A stretch of 6,418 bases of DNA from an uncultured Lachnospiraceae bacterium. GTDB lineage: Bacteria; Bacillota; Clostridia; Lachnospirales; Lachnospiraceae. Positions 1 to 6,418 of the stretch are shown piece after piece (within the stretch, counting starts at the first letter, position 1; each line of letters opens with the position of its first letter). Under the pieces are notes generated by a model. It had not been told where the DNA came from and ran no database searches. It saw only the letters and a list, made by a program, of their open reading frames with translations. The position numbers were made by a program, and so were the translations under genes. The stretch is from NCBI GenBank assembly GCA_934359535.1, contig CAKRLN010000127.1, positions 1 to 6,418 on the forward strand, written 5' to 3'.

Positions 1-981
1 GAGGAAGTACCTTATGCACTTGGATCAGATACCGGCGGATCAATCCGTCAGCCAAGCTCCTTCTGTGGAGTGACAGGAATCAAGCCGACCTATGGAACGG
101 TATCCCGTTATGGACTGATTGCATACGGTTCTTCGTTAGACCAGATCGGACCAGTTGCAAAGGATGTGACAGACTGTGCAACGATTTTAGAGTGTATTGC
201 TTCGCATGATACAAAGGATTCCACATCGGTAGCGCGTGAGGATACGAGGTTTACCGAGGCACTGGTTGATGATGTAAAGGGGATGAAGATTGGTATCCCA
301 AGAGATTATTTTGGGGAAGGCATTGATCCGGAGGTAAAGGAAGCGGTGCTTTCAGCAGCAAAAACGCTTGAAAAGAAGGGGGCCATTGTCGAGGAATTTG
401 ACCTTGGACTTGTCAAGTATGCAATTCCTGCCTACTACGTCATTGCCTGTGCAGAGGCTAGCTCAAACCTTGCACGCTTTGATGGTGTGAAATACGGCTA
501 TCGCACAAAGGATTATGAGGAGCTTCACAGCATGTACAAAAAAAGCCGCTCTGAAGGCTTTGGAGCGGAGGTAAAACGCAGAATTATGTTAGGCTCCTTT
601 GTATTAAGCTCCGGATATTATGATGCTTATTATTTAAAGGCTCTGCGTGTAAAGGCACTCATTAAAAAGGCATTTGATGATGCATTTTCCAAATATGATG
701 TAATCTTAGGACCGGCAGCACCAACGACTGCGCCAAAGCTTGGAGCAAGCTTAAGTGACCCGATTAAGATGTATCTTGGCGATATCTATACGGTTTCCGT
801 AAACCTTGCAGGACTTCCAGGAATTTCTCTTCCATGTGGGTTGGATAAAAACGGACTTCCAATCGGATTACAGCTGATTGGAGACTGCTTTAAGGAAAAG
901 ACGATTATCCGCGCAGCCTATAGCTTTGAACAGACAAGACCAATGAAGCACAGTCCGCTTTCAGATGCGGCAGAGGCATAG
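1..981 (+). CDS. gatA: Glutamyl-tRNA(Gln)/aspartyl-tRNA(Asn) amidotransferase subunit A, 5'-truncated by window edge
   Basis: GatA is the glutaminase subunit of cytoplasmic GatCAB. It releases ammonia from glutamine (or asparagine), and the ammonia is channelled to GatB to amidate misacylated tRNA. The reading frame is open from base 1, so the gene begins upstream; 326 residues are visible out of roughly 485-490 usual for the family. The amidase signature is at the very start: GSDTGGSIRQP, visible residues 8-18. Ser14 is the expected catalytic nucleophile (Ser178 in S. aureus GatA). With the same gapless offset of 164, Arg194 and Asp261 fall where I recall the glutamine-binding Arg358 and Asp425. 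The catalytic lysine and cis-serine of the Ser-cisSer-Lys triad lie in the missing N-terminal part. Conserved blocks EVKRRI, LSSGYYDAYYLKA, NLAGLPGISLPCG and GLPIGLQLIG confirm GatA over other amidases. The next gene is gatB, as in gatCAB operons. Confidence 0.97.
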   Translation, partial: EEVPYALGSDTGGSIRQPSSFCGVTGIKPTYGTVSRYGLIAYGSSLDQIGPVAKDVTDCATILECIASHDTKDSTSVAREDTRFTEALVDDVKGMKIGIPRDYFGEGIDPEVKEAVLSAAKTLEKKGAIVEEFDLGLVKYAIPAYYVIACAEASSNLARFDGVKYGYRTKDYEELHSMYKKSRSEGFGAEVKRRIMLGSFVLSSGYYDAYYLKALRVKALIKKAFDDAFSKYDVILGPAAPTTAPKLGASLSDPIKMYLGDIYTVSVNLAGLPGISLPCGLDKNGLPIGLQLIGDCFKEKTIIRAAYSFEQTRPMKHSPLSDAAEA

Positions 982-990
982 AAGGGAGGG
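982..990 (+). promoter_or_regulatory. Ribosome binding site of gatB, deciding its start
   Basis: AAGGGAGGG sits seven bases before the ATG at 998. It favours that start over an in-frame ATG at 965, which lies inside gatA, has no comparable Shine-Dalgarno site and would add 11 residues absent from typical GatB proteins. Confidence 0.85.
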
Positions 991-997
991 AAAGCAG

Positions 998-2428
998 ATG
1001 GCAAAAAATTATGAAACCGTGATCGGACTTGAAGTCCATGTAGAATTAGCAACGAAAACAAAGATTTTCTGTTCCTGCTCCACCGAGTTTGGAGGAGCAC
1101 CGAATACACACACCTGTCCGGTATGTACCGGTATGCCGGGATCACTTCCGGTATTAAATAAACAGGTCGTAGAATATGCGATGGCAGTCGGTCTTGCAAC
1201 CAACTGCACGATCACACAGTATTGCAAATTTGACCGGAAGAACTATTTTTATCCGGATAATCCACAGAACTACCAGATTTCCCAGCTCTATCTCCCGATT
1301 TGCAGAAACGGCGGTGTGGAGATTGAGACAGCAAATGGCAAAAAGGTGATCGGAATCCATGAGATCCATATGGAGGAGGATGCCGGAAAGCTTGTCCATG
1401 ATGAGTGGGAGGATGTTTCCATCGTTGATTATAACCGTTCCGGGGTGCCATTAATTGAGATTGTTTCCGAGCCAGATATGCGTTCGGCAGAGGAGGTTAT
1501 TGCCTATCTTGAGAAGCTGAGGGAGACGATACAGTATCTTGGTGCATCCGACTGTAAATTAAACGAGGGCTCGATGCGTGCCGATGTCAATATTTCCGTG
1601 CGTGAGGTCGGTGCAAGAAAATTTGGAACCCGTACCGAGATGAAGAACCTGAACTCCTTTAAAGCTATTGCGCATGCGATCGAGGGTGAAAGAGAACGTC
1701 AGATCGAGCTTCTTGAGATGGGAAGAAGCGTCATCCAGGAGACGAGAAGATGGGATGACAACAAGGAATCCTCTCATGCGATGCGTTCTAAGGAGGATGC
1801 ACAGGATTACCGTTATTTCCCGGAACCGGATCTTGTTCCAATTGTAATCTCAGATGAATGGATCGAGGAAGTGAGAAAGAAACAGCCGGAATTCCGTTCA
1901 GAGAAGCGAAAGCGCTATAAGAAGGAGTACGATATTCCGGAGTATGATGCCCAGATCATCACAGAATCCAAGCATATGGCAGATATTTTTGAGGCAGCAG
2001 CAAAGCTCTGCGGCAAGCCGAAAAAGGTATCCAACTGGCTGATGGTGGAAACGATGCGTCTGTTAAAGGAAAATGAAATGGATGCACAGGATTTAAAATT
2101 CTCACCGAAGCATCTGGCAGAGCTTGTGGAGCTTGTGGAGGCTGGAACAATCAACAGTACTGTTGCCAAAGAGGTGTTTGAGGAAATCTTCTACCATGAC
2201 ACCGATCCAAAGCAGTATGTTGAGGAAAAGGGCTTAAAGACAGTAAATGATGAGGGTGCGCTAAAGGCGGCTGTCGAAAAAGTTATTGCAGACAATCCAC
2301 AGTCGGTATCCGATTACAGAAGCGGAAAAGAAAAAGCAATCGGATTCCTTGTCGGACAGACGATGAAGGCAATGAAGGGAAAGGCAAACCCGGCAATGGT
2401 CAATAAGATGTTAAAAGAATTGTTATAA
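998..2428 (+). CDS. gatB: Glutamyl-tRNA(Gln)/aspartyl-tRNA(Asn) amidotransferase subunit B
   Basis: GatB is the tRNA-binding kinase/amidotransferase subunit of GatCAB. It phosphorylates the misacylated Glu or Asp on the tRNA with ATP, then amidates it with ammonia from GatA. The ATG at 998 gives 476 residues, the usual length, and starts right at the family's N-terminus (YETVIGLEVHVEL, residues 5-17). The cradle domain spans about 1-290 and carries four cysteines of the zinc site (Cys25, Cys27, Cys40, Cys43 in FCSCS and CPVC). His14, Glu126/127 and Glu154 (in GVPLIEIVSEPD) are conserved acidic or His positions that I associate with the Mg/ATP site; this assignment is from memory. The C-terminal GatB/YqeY tail, about 325-476, binds the tRNA elbow; it includes SPKHLAELVELVEAGTI and ends in VNKMLKELL. 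It lies 16 bases after gatA and is followed by a terminator, so it is the last gene of the gat operon. Confidence 0.98.
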   Translation: MAKNYETVIGLEVHVELATKTKIFCSCSTEFGGAPNTHTCPVCTGMPGSLPVLNKQVVEYAMAVGLATNCTITQYCKFDRKNYFYPDNPQNYQISQLYLPICRNGGVEIETANGKKVIGIHEIHMEEDAGKLVHDEWEDVSIVDYNRSGVPLIEIVSEPDMRSAEEVIAYLEKLRETIQYLGASDCKLNEGSMRADVNISVREVGARKFGTRTEMKNLNSFKAIAHAIEGERERQIELLEMGRSVIQETRRWDDNKESSHAMRSKEDAQDYRYFPEPDLVPIVISDEWIEEVRKKQPEFRSEKRKRYKKEYDIPEYDAQIITESKHMADIFEAAAKLCGKPKKVSNWLMVETMRLLKENEMDAQDLKFSPKHLAELVELVEAGTINSTVAKEVFEEIFYHDTDPKQYVEEKGLKTVNDEGALKAAVEKVIADNPQSVSDYRSGKEKAIGFLVGQTMKAMKGKANPAMVNKMLKELL

Positions 2429-2445
2429 AACGCTATATAAATAGG

Positions 2446-2479
2446 AAAGGATGCAGTCTTTGGGCGGCATCCTTTTTTT
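2446..2479 (+). terminator. Intrinsic terminator after gatB
   Basis: AAAGGATGC (2446-2454) pairs perfectly with GCATCCTTT (2467-2475) around a 12-base loop. The stem runs into seven consecutive T (2473-2479). It starts 17 bases after the gatB stop, so it should end gat transcription and separate it from the moxR operon. There is no matching T-run for the opposite strand, so it looks one-directional. Confidence 0.88.
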
Positions 2480-2491
2480 CACAGAAGCTTT

Positions 2492-2517
2492 TCTTAATTC
2501 TTTCTGAAGAATTAAGA
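2492..2517. repeat. Perfect 11-bp AT-rich inverted repeat between the gat terminator and the moxR promoter
   Basis: TCTTAATTCTT (2492-2502) is an exact inverted complement of AAGAATTAAGA (2507-2517), with a four-base TCTG loop. An outer AGCT/AGCT pair (2486-2489 with 2522-2525) could extend the stem across a small internal loop. Only three T follow it, so it is a poor terminator by itself. It lies a few bases upstream of the proposed -35 region, where an operator could sit. The function is unassigned. Confidence 0.7.
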
Positions 2518-2524
2518 TTTGAGC

Positions 2525-2553
2525 TGTGCAGGAAGAAAGTACGGTGTTAAAAT
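2525..2553 (+). promoter_or_regulatory. Candidate sigma-A promoter for the moxR operon
   Basis: TGTTAAAAT (2545-2553) fits an extended -10 (TGnTATAAT) with one mismatch. The hexamer 17 bases upstream (TGTGCA, 2525-2530) matches only three of six -35 positions, as is common for extended -10 promoters. Transcription would start near 2560, giving a leader of about 25 bases before the moxR ATG. It is the best candidate between the gat terminator and the next gene, but is judged by eye only. Confidence 0.4.
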
Positions 2554-2574
2554 AAAAAATAAAGCATATGTGAT

Positions 2575-2580
2575 GGAGGA
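2575..2580 (+). promoter_or_regulatory. Ribosome binding site of moxR, deciding its start
   Basis: GGAGGA lies six bases before the ATG at 2586 but only three before the adjoining in-frame GTG at 2583. The ATG is therefore preferred as the start. Confidence 0.8.
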
Positions 2581-2585
2581 CTGTG

Positions 2586-3578
2586 ATGGGGTATCTGAAT
2601 GAAATGAACCAGAGAGAACGTGCCTGTCTGATGGCGCGTGCTGTGATGGATGAGGTGAAAAAGGCAGTAAAGGGTAAGGATGACTGCGTGAAAAAGGCAT
2701 TTGCAGCCATTTTAGCAGGAGGACATATCTTAATCGAGGACGTTCCGGGTGTTGGAAAAACAACACTTGCGATTGCTTTTTCCAAGGCAATGGCACTTGC
2801 CAATAACCGGGTGCAGTTCACACCGGACGTGCTGCCATCGGATATCCTTGGATTTTCCATGTATCAGAAGGAGAGTGAAACATTTGAATACCGCGAGGGT
2901 GCGGTCATGTGCAATCTGTTTCTTGCCGATGAGATCAACCGTACCTCTCCGAAGACGCAGTCTGCGCTGCTTGAGGTCATGGAAGAGGGGGCAGTTACGG
3001 TAGATGGTGTAAGACACCGTGTTCCGGACCCGTTTATTGTGATTGCAACACAGAATCCAAAGGGAAGTGCCGGAACGCAGCTGCTTCCGGAATCCCAGCT
3101 CGATCGTTTTATGATCTGCATGAGCATGGGCTATCCGGAGCTTTCGGATGAGATTGAGATCGCAAGAGGAAAAAGCACGAAGCTTTCGATGGAGAAGATC
3201 GGAAGTGTGATCCGTGCAGAGGAGCTTTCCAGGCTGCAGGAGTTTGTCGGAGGCATTTATGTACACGATGCGGTCTATGAATATATTGCGACACTTATGA
3301 AGGCAACAAGGGACAATCCCTATATTGAGCTTGGCGTGAGTCCAAGAGGTACCATTGCCTGTGCGAAAATGGCAAAGGCAGCAGCGTTTTTAGAGGGCAG
3401 GGATTACGTTGTCCCGGAGGATGTGGAAGCTGTTTATATGGATGTGGCAAAGCATCGTATTGTATTAAATACAAAGGCACGGGTATCCCATGTGGAGGCG
3501 GAGGCAGTGCTTTCTGACATTCTTGCGGAGACAGGGAAGCCGGCTTCTTATATGCAGCCGGACGGAGAGCTGGCATGA
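2586..3578 (+). CDS. MoxR-family AAA+ ATPase (B. subtilis YeaC-like)
   Basis: This is a 330-residue cytoplasmic AAA+ ATPase of the MoxR family, chaperone-like ATPases that usually act on vWA-domain partners encoded beside them. All core motifs are visible: Walker A in EDVPGVGKTT (Lys58), Walker B LFLADE (111-116, Asp115/Glu116) followed by the MoxR hallmark INRTSPKTQSALLEVMEE, sensor 1 in IATQNP (Asn157), an arginine-finger-type LPESQLDRF (Arg174), and sensor 2 in GVSPRG (Arg254) inside the C-terminal lid. Nothing suggests loss of ATPase activity. There is no signal peptide or membrane segment. It is the first gene of an operon and its stop overlaps the DUF58 start by four bases (ATGA), which suggests translational coupling and equal expression. 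The order matches B. subtilis yeaC-yeaD-yebA. The substrate is not known from sequence. The family call is secure; the physiological role is not. Confidence 0.95.
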   Translation: MGYLNEMNQRERACLMARAVMDEVKKAVKGKDDCVKKAFAAILAGGHILIEDVPGVGKTTLAIAFSKAMALANNRVQFTPDVLPSDILGFSMYQKESETFEYREGAVMCNLFLADEINRTSPKTQSALLEVMEEGAVTVDGVRHRVPDPFIVIATQNPKGSAGTQLLPESQLDRFMICMSMGYPELSDEIEIARGKSTKLSMEKIGSVIRAEELSRLQEFVGGIYVHDAVYEYIATLMKATRDNPYIELGVSPRGTIACAKMAKAAAFLEGRDYVVPEDVEAVYMDVAKHRIVLNTKARVSHVEAEAVLSDILAETGKPASYMQPDGELA

Positions 3579-4669
3579 GACGGTGGATTGCGGCAGTACT
3601 CCTGGATGCGGTTATTTTTTATATGGCAGTGCTCTATGGAAGCAGCGGTGCAGTCATGATTGCAATCGCGGTTCTGATCTGGCTTGGGGTGACGGTCTGC
3701 TACGTGAATGTGGTGGCTTTTGGAATCCAGACAAAGGTACAGGTTCCGATTGCGCTCGCAGAAAAAGGGCAGGCGGTTGGTGTTTTCACGATGGTGAAAC
3801 GGGAGACCGGAACCGGAAAGCTTCGTATTGGGGTACAGCTTTTGACAGAACCCGTTTCGGCCGCGAATGGCAAAAAGAAGAGGACCCGGATTCGCTTTTT
3901 CGAGGCGGCAGATAAAAGGGGGATGCAAAAGACCCGGCATGAGATCGTGTTTTGGGAGGCCGGCATGTATGAGATTTCGTTAGAACGCATCCGGGTGTAC
4001 GATATGACCGGCTTGTTTTATGTGGAACGCAGAGTCAGGAAGCAGACTGCCCAGACCATAGAGGTTCTGCCAGAGATTACAGAGACTTCGGTCCGCCTGA
4101 CTGAGCCGGTACGGAATTTCTTTGGGGAGGCAGAAGTCTATGATACACTCCGGCCGGGACATGATGTGAATGATGTATTTCAGATCCGTCCATTTCAGGA
4201 TGGGGATAAAATACAAAGCATTCACTGGAAGCTTTCCGTGCGTACTGATGAGCTGATGGTAAAGGAGAATGGACATCCAAAGGCATGCCCGGTTGTTCTG
4301 CTTTTGGATGCGGAGATGCGCGTTGATGCATTTTATACGGCAGCAGCAAGCCTCTCCTTTGCTCTTTTTGACGCGGGCTGCCCGCATTATACGGCATGGT
4401 ACAGCGGACGTTATAAGGATATTGTGAGATTCCGGGTAGATGATGAGGAAAGCTTTTATGAATTTTTGGCATGCTATCTGGCAGAAAAGGAATGCAGGTG
4501 TGAGGATTCCATTCAAAAGCTCTACAAAGAGAAATACAAAAGTGAGCTGCTTTTGCATGACATCCGGTTAAATGGAACGCTTGAGATATTCATGGATGAT
4601 AAAAAGCTCACACAGATTCCAAAAGACAACGTAAATGGGGCACTTGCAGGGATGGAGCTGATCCTCTGA
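3575..4669 (+). CDS. DUF58 domain membrane protein (B. subtilis YeaD-like), putative MoxR partner
   Basis: This 364-residue protein starts at the ATG in the ATGA overlap with moxR, with GGAG seven bases upstream. Two hydrophobic segments (about 4-20 and 25-47) form a hairpin after a positively charged MRRW start, so both ends are predicted cytoplasmic. Residues 50-190 look like the beta-rich domain common in this family and include DMTGLF (143-148), a variant of the usual DPFGLF. The DUF58 signature RPFQDGDKIQSIHWK (205-219) is intact. It leads into a vWA-like Rossmann region starting at CPVVLLLDAEM (238-248). The metal-site motif DxSxS of classical vWA domains is not present: the sequence after Asp245 is Ala-Glu-Met-Arg. 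From the family and gene order I infer that it is the membrane-anchored adaptor handled by the MoxR ATPase. Its biochemical function is unknown. Confidence 0.92.
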   Translation: MRRWIAAVLLDAVIFYMAVLYGSSGAVMIAIAVLIWLGVTVCYVNVVAFGIQTKVQVPIALAEKGQAVGVFTMVKRETGTGKLRIGVQLLTEPVSAANGKKKRTRIRFFEAADKRGMQKTRHEIVFWEAGMYEISLERIRVYDMTGLFYVERRVRKQTAQTIEVLPEITETSVRLTEPVRNFFGEAEVYDTLRPGHDVNDVFQIRPFQDGDKIQSIHWKLSVRTDELMVKENGHPKACPVVLLLDAEMRVDAFYTAAASLSFALFDAGCPHYTAWYSGRYKDIVRFRVDDEESFYEFLACYLAEKECRCEDSIQKLYKEKYKSELLLHDIRLNGTLEIFMDDKKLTQIPKDNVNGALAGMELIL

Positions 4670-4754
4670 AAAGGATGGAGTACAAGCGAATCTGGTAAAG
4701 CATATGAGGGTGTAAAAAAGCAGCAATAGACAGGAAATGGGGATAACAAGAGGC

Positions 4755-6418
4755 ATGAAAAAACAGGCAGAAACGATCGCGTGGCAGAAAACTGCTTTGA
4801 ATAGGACAGGAGACAAAGAAAAAAGAAAATGGGTCTGCGCATTGGAACAGCTCGTTTTTTATGGGCTGCTTTTTGCGTCTGCGATGTGTATGGCAGAGGA
4901 TATATATACTGGAATCGTTCCGTCATGGACGGCATTTCTTCCGCTTGGAATGATCTTACTGATTTCCGTTGCGTTAAACACTGCATTTTCAGGAAAGCAG
5001 TATTTAAAGGTACGTTTCCTTGGAAATACCGGGCTGCTTCTTCTTGCGTCAATACAGGCATATCTGTTTTACAGGAAAAATAAAGAAGAGCTTGAAGCAG
5101 GACTGATTTCGATTGCAGAAAATTATTTCAAGATGTGGAACTACTATTATGGAACTGGTTTTTCTGTTTCGGGCGGGGATGCATCGGCCGTGAAGCCAGC
5201 GGCTGGCTTTGTGCTTTTTCTTGCTTTAGCGTTTCTTTTGTTTCTGGCAGGAATTATTGGAAGAAAAAGGATTTTTACGGTGCTTCCGGCAGCAGTGCTT
5301 ATATCCGGGCTTCTTGTCGGCTATGCGCCGGGGTATCTTGGACTTTCGCTTTTCCTTTCGGGATTTCTTTTTGATGCTGCCGTAATAAAACAGCCGGGGC
5401 AGGAGACGAAGAAGGCAGTGTTTATCTTAGCGGCCGCAGCAGTTGTTTTTACCGGGGTGTTTGTGTTTTTTCAAAAACCGGCAGAGCAGCTTGTTCGCAT
5501 GGAAAAGCCGCTTAATGCCTTCCAGCGTGAGCTTGAGCAGGAGATAAAGACGATGGGAAGCAGCCTGTTTTCCTGGAATACACAGGATGGTACGGTTGAT
5601 AACCATACGCCGAAATACCGGAATAAAGAGGTTATGAAGGTGCACCTGAACCGTTCTTATGGCGGGGCACGTCTGTATCTGCGTGGCTATTACGGATCAG
5701 TCTATGAAAACGGAGTCTGGAAGAATGAGGAAGATGCTTTTGCTAAGGCATGTGCAGCGCATGGAATCAGTGAAGCCGATGGAGCATATGATCTTGCACA
5801 GTTTCCGCATCTGTATCAAAGCTATGTCAGAATGGGAAATACCAAGGTAACCTGCCAGATTTCCTATACCGGCATCCATGATACCTATGCGTATCTTCCA
5901 TATGGGATGAATTTTTCCAAGCTGGATGAGGCACTGCTTTGGTCCGGGGATTATAATCTGAAAAAATCAAAAAAATGCGAAACAATATCAGCGGAAGGAA
6001 CAACGCTCTGTCTGACACCGGATGAGCAGCCAACCAGCAGCATTGAAACCATACTGGGAAGCTATGACATGATGTTTACAGGAAATACAGGCGGAATCTG
6101 GGGGGAAGAGGAGGAATTCTTCTCCTGGTATAACAAGTATGTCATGGAACATAATATGACCGTCCCGAAGGAAGAAAAAGCGATAAAAGCACTTGCAGAA
6201 GAGATCCGTGAGGAGAAAGAAGCGTTTGAAGAGCGGGATGATTACACCGCTTACTATGACAGTGATGATACCGCCAGTGTGAATGCCGAGCGCGCAAAAT
6301 ATGTCAGCTATGTGCAGAATACGCTTTCCGATCTTGGAACATACAGTCTGGAATTGGACTCGGCGCGGGGCGAGGACCCGGTTCAATATTTCCTGGAAAC
6401 AAGCCACAGGGGATATTG
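4755..6418 (+). CDS. Polytopic membrane protein with extracellular transglutaminase-like domain (YebA/TgpA type), 3'-truncated by window edge
   Basis: The frame is open from 4716 to the window end; 554 residues are visible from the ATG at 4755. An in-frame ATG at 4737 is the alternative start (six more residues); neither has a well-spaced Shine-Dalgarno site. A Lys/Arg-rich N-terminus is followed by about seven hydrophobic segments (roughly 29-47, 57-75, 87-105, 150-169, 173-190, 193-211, 221-239). This puts the N-terminus inside and residues from about 240 outside. The outside region contains an acidic, probably helical stretch (about 475-500). It ends in DPVQYFLETSHRGY (541-554), the approach to the transglutaminase catalytic site, where the family has GYC. 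The next codon begins TG at the last two bases and is expected to be the catalytic Cys, but that is not visible. The His and Asp of the triad, and the later membrane segment with DUF4129 that homologues carry, would lie beyond. It follows moxR and the DUF58 gene as in yeaC-yeaD-yebA. The real reaction is unknown; the fold may be protease-like. Confidence 0.87.
   Translation, partial: MKKQAETIAWQKTALNRTGDKEKRKWVCALEQLVFYGLLFASAMCMAEDIYTGIVPSWTAFLPLGMILLISVALNTAFSGKQYLKVRFLGNTGLLLLASIQAYLFYRKNKEELEAGLISIAENYFKMWNYYYGTGFSVSGGDASAVKPAAGFVLFLALAFLLFLAGIIGRKRIFTVLPAAVLISGLLVGYAPGYLGLSLFLSGFLFDAAVIKQPGQETKKAVFILAAAAVVFTGVFVFFQKPAEQLVRMEKPLNAFQRELEQEIKTMGSSLFSWNTQDGTVDNHTPKYRNKEVMKVHLNRSYGGARLYLRGYYGSVYENGVWKNEEDAFAKACAAHGISEADGAYDLAQFPHLYQSYVRMGNTKVTCQISYTGIHDTYAYLPYGMNFSKLDEALLWSGDYNLKKSKKCETISAEGTTLCLTPDEQPTSSIETILGSYDMMFTGNTGGIWGEEEEFFSWYNKYVMEHNMTVPKEEKAIKALAEEIREEKEAFEERDDYTAYYDSDDTASVNAERAKYVSYVQNTLSDLGTYSLELDSARGEDPVQYFLETSHRGY
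5193..5219 (+). repeat. Terminator-like hairpin inside the transglutaminase-like gene
   Basis: AAGCCAG (5193-5199) pairs exactly with CTGGCTT (5203-5209) around CGG, and TTTTT follows at 5215-5219. The stem is GC-rich, but five bases separate it from the T-run and it encodes ordinary residues before the fourth membrane segment. It may be coincidental. Confidence 0.35.

Noticed and set aside
965..997. Upstream in-frame ATG for gatB overlapping gatA by 17 bases
   Set aside because: The ATG at 998 has a strong, correctly spaced Shine-Dalgarno site and matches the family N-terminus. The extra 11 residues (rich in Arg and Gln) look like read-through of the gatA end and ribosome site.
2120..2140. 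Tandem 9-base repeat GAGCTTGTG x2 in gatB
   Set aside because: It encodes Glu-Leu-Val twice within a helix of normal family length, so it reflects codon choice and not an insertion.
2496..2513. CodY-type operator reading of the intergenic inverted repeat
   Set aside because: The TTCTGAA core fits, but five of 15 consensus positions fail and the palindrome centre is offset by half a base from a CodY box, so I do not annotate it as one.
3070..3090. Inverted repeat CCGGAA/TTCCGG around GCAGCTGC in moxR, and GCGGG/CCCGC at 4373-4385 in the DUF58 gene
   Set aside because: Both lie within well-conserved coding sequence, have no T-run after them, and are short enough to be chance.
3490..3915. 141-codon + frame overlapping the end of moxR and the start of the DUF58 gene
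   Set aside because: It is a shadow in another frame, rich in Trp, Cys, Arg and Gly, competing with two proteins that carry intact family motifs.
3980..4558. 192-codon open frame on the - strand across the DUF58 gene
   Set aside because: It is fully antisense to a confident gene, has no recognisable domain, and has a Cys/His/Leu-rich composition typical of a shadow frame.
4670..4729. Possible stop-codon read-through of the DUF58 gene (19 further sense codons to TAG), and a 7-codon ORF at 4675-4698
   Set aside because: An open run of 19 codons is expected often by chance, the added residues show no conserved feature, and the tiny ORF lacks a spaced ribosome site.
4522..5061. 179-codon open frame on the - strand spanning the DUF58 end, the gap and the start of the transglutaminase-like gene
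   Set aside because: It overlaps two supported genes. Its hydrophobic, Phe/Ser/Leu/Pro-rich sequence is the reverse reading of membrane-segment and A-rich codons. No family was recognised.
4829..5083. + frame starting at ATG 4829 with AGGAGA upstream
   Set aside because: The frame at 4755-6418 gives clean membrane segments through this region, and the Shine-Dalgarno-like site is 15 bases from the ATG, too far. I see no sign of a frameshift.

Overview
The window reads as ordinary chromosomal DNA from a low-to-mid GC Firmicute. The GatA/GatB wording (for example the GatB stretch around FYPDNPQNYQISQ), strong Shine-Dalgarno sites of the GGAGG type and tightly packed codirectional genes suggest a Clostridia member, probably Lachnospiraceae. 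That placement is recognition from memory, not a search result. All supported genes lie on the + strand.

Positions 1-2428 hold the end of a tRNA-dependent amidotransferase operon: the C-terminal two thirds of gatA, cut by the window edge, then a complete gatB 16 bases downstream with its own strong ribosome binding site. Together with GatC (not visible here) these make GatCAB, which converts Glu-tRNA(Gln) to Gln-tRNA(Gln) and, in many species, Asp-tRNA(Asn) to Asn-tRNA(Asn). A clear intrinsic terminator at 2446-2479 closes this unit.

Positions 2480-2585 are a short intergenic region. It holds a perfect 11-bp AT-rich inverted repeat, a plausible extended -10 promoter and a strong Shine-Dalgarno site. 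No stretch longer than 300 bases lacks a gene.

Positions 2586-6418 hold a second operon: a MoxR-type AAA+ ATPase, a membrane-anchored DUF58 protein whose start overlaps the moxR stop (ATGA), and a large polytopic membrane protein with an extracellular transglutaminase-like region that runs off the window. This is the same order as B. subtilis yeaC-yeaD-yebA. The usual reading is that the cytoplasmic MoxR ATPase acts on the cytoplasmic vWA-like DUF58 domain, which is tethered to the membrane beside a polytopic protein with an outside-facing thiol-protease-fold domain. The substrate and purpose are not known from the sequence.

I see no mobile element, CRISPR array, RNA gene, phage gene or frameshift. 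The conserved but poorly understood MoxR/DUF58/transglutaminase operon is the most interesting content. Its novelty is modest, because the arrangement itself is widespread.
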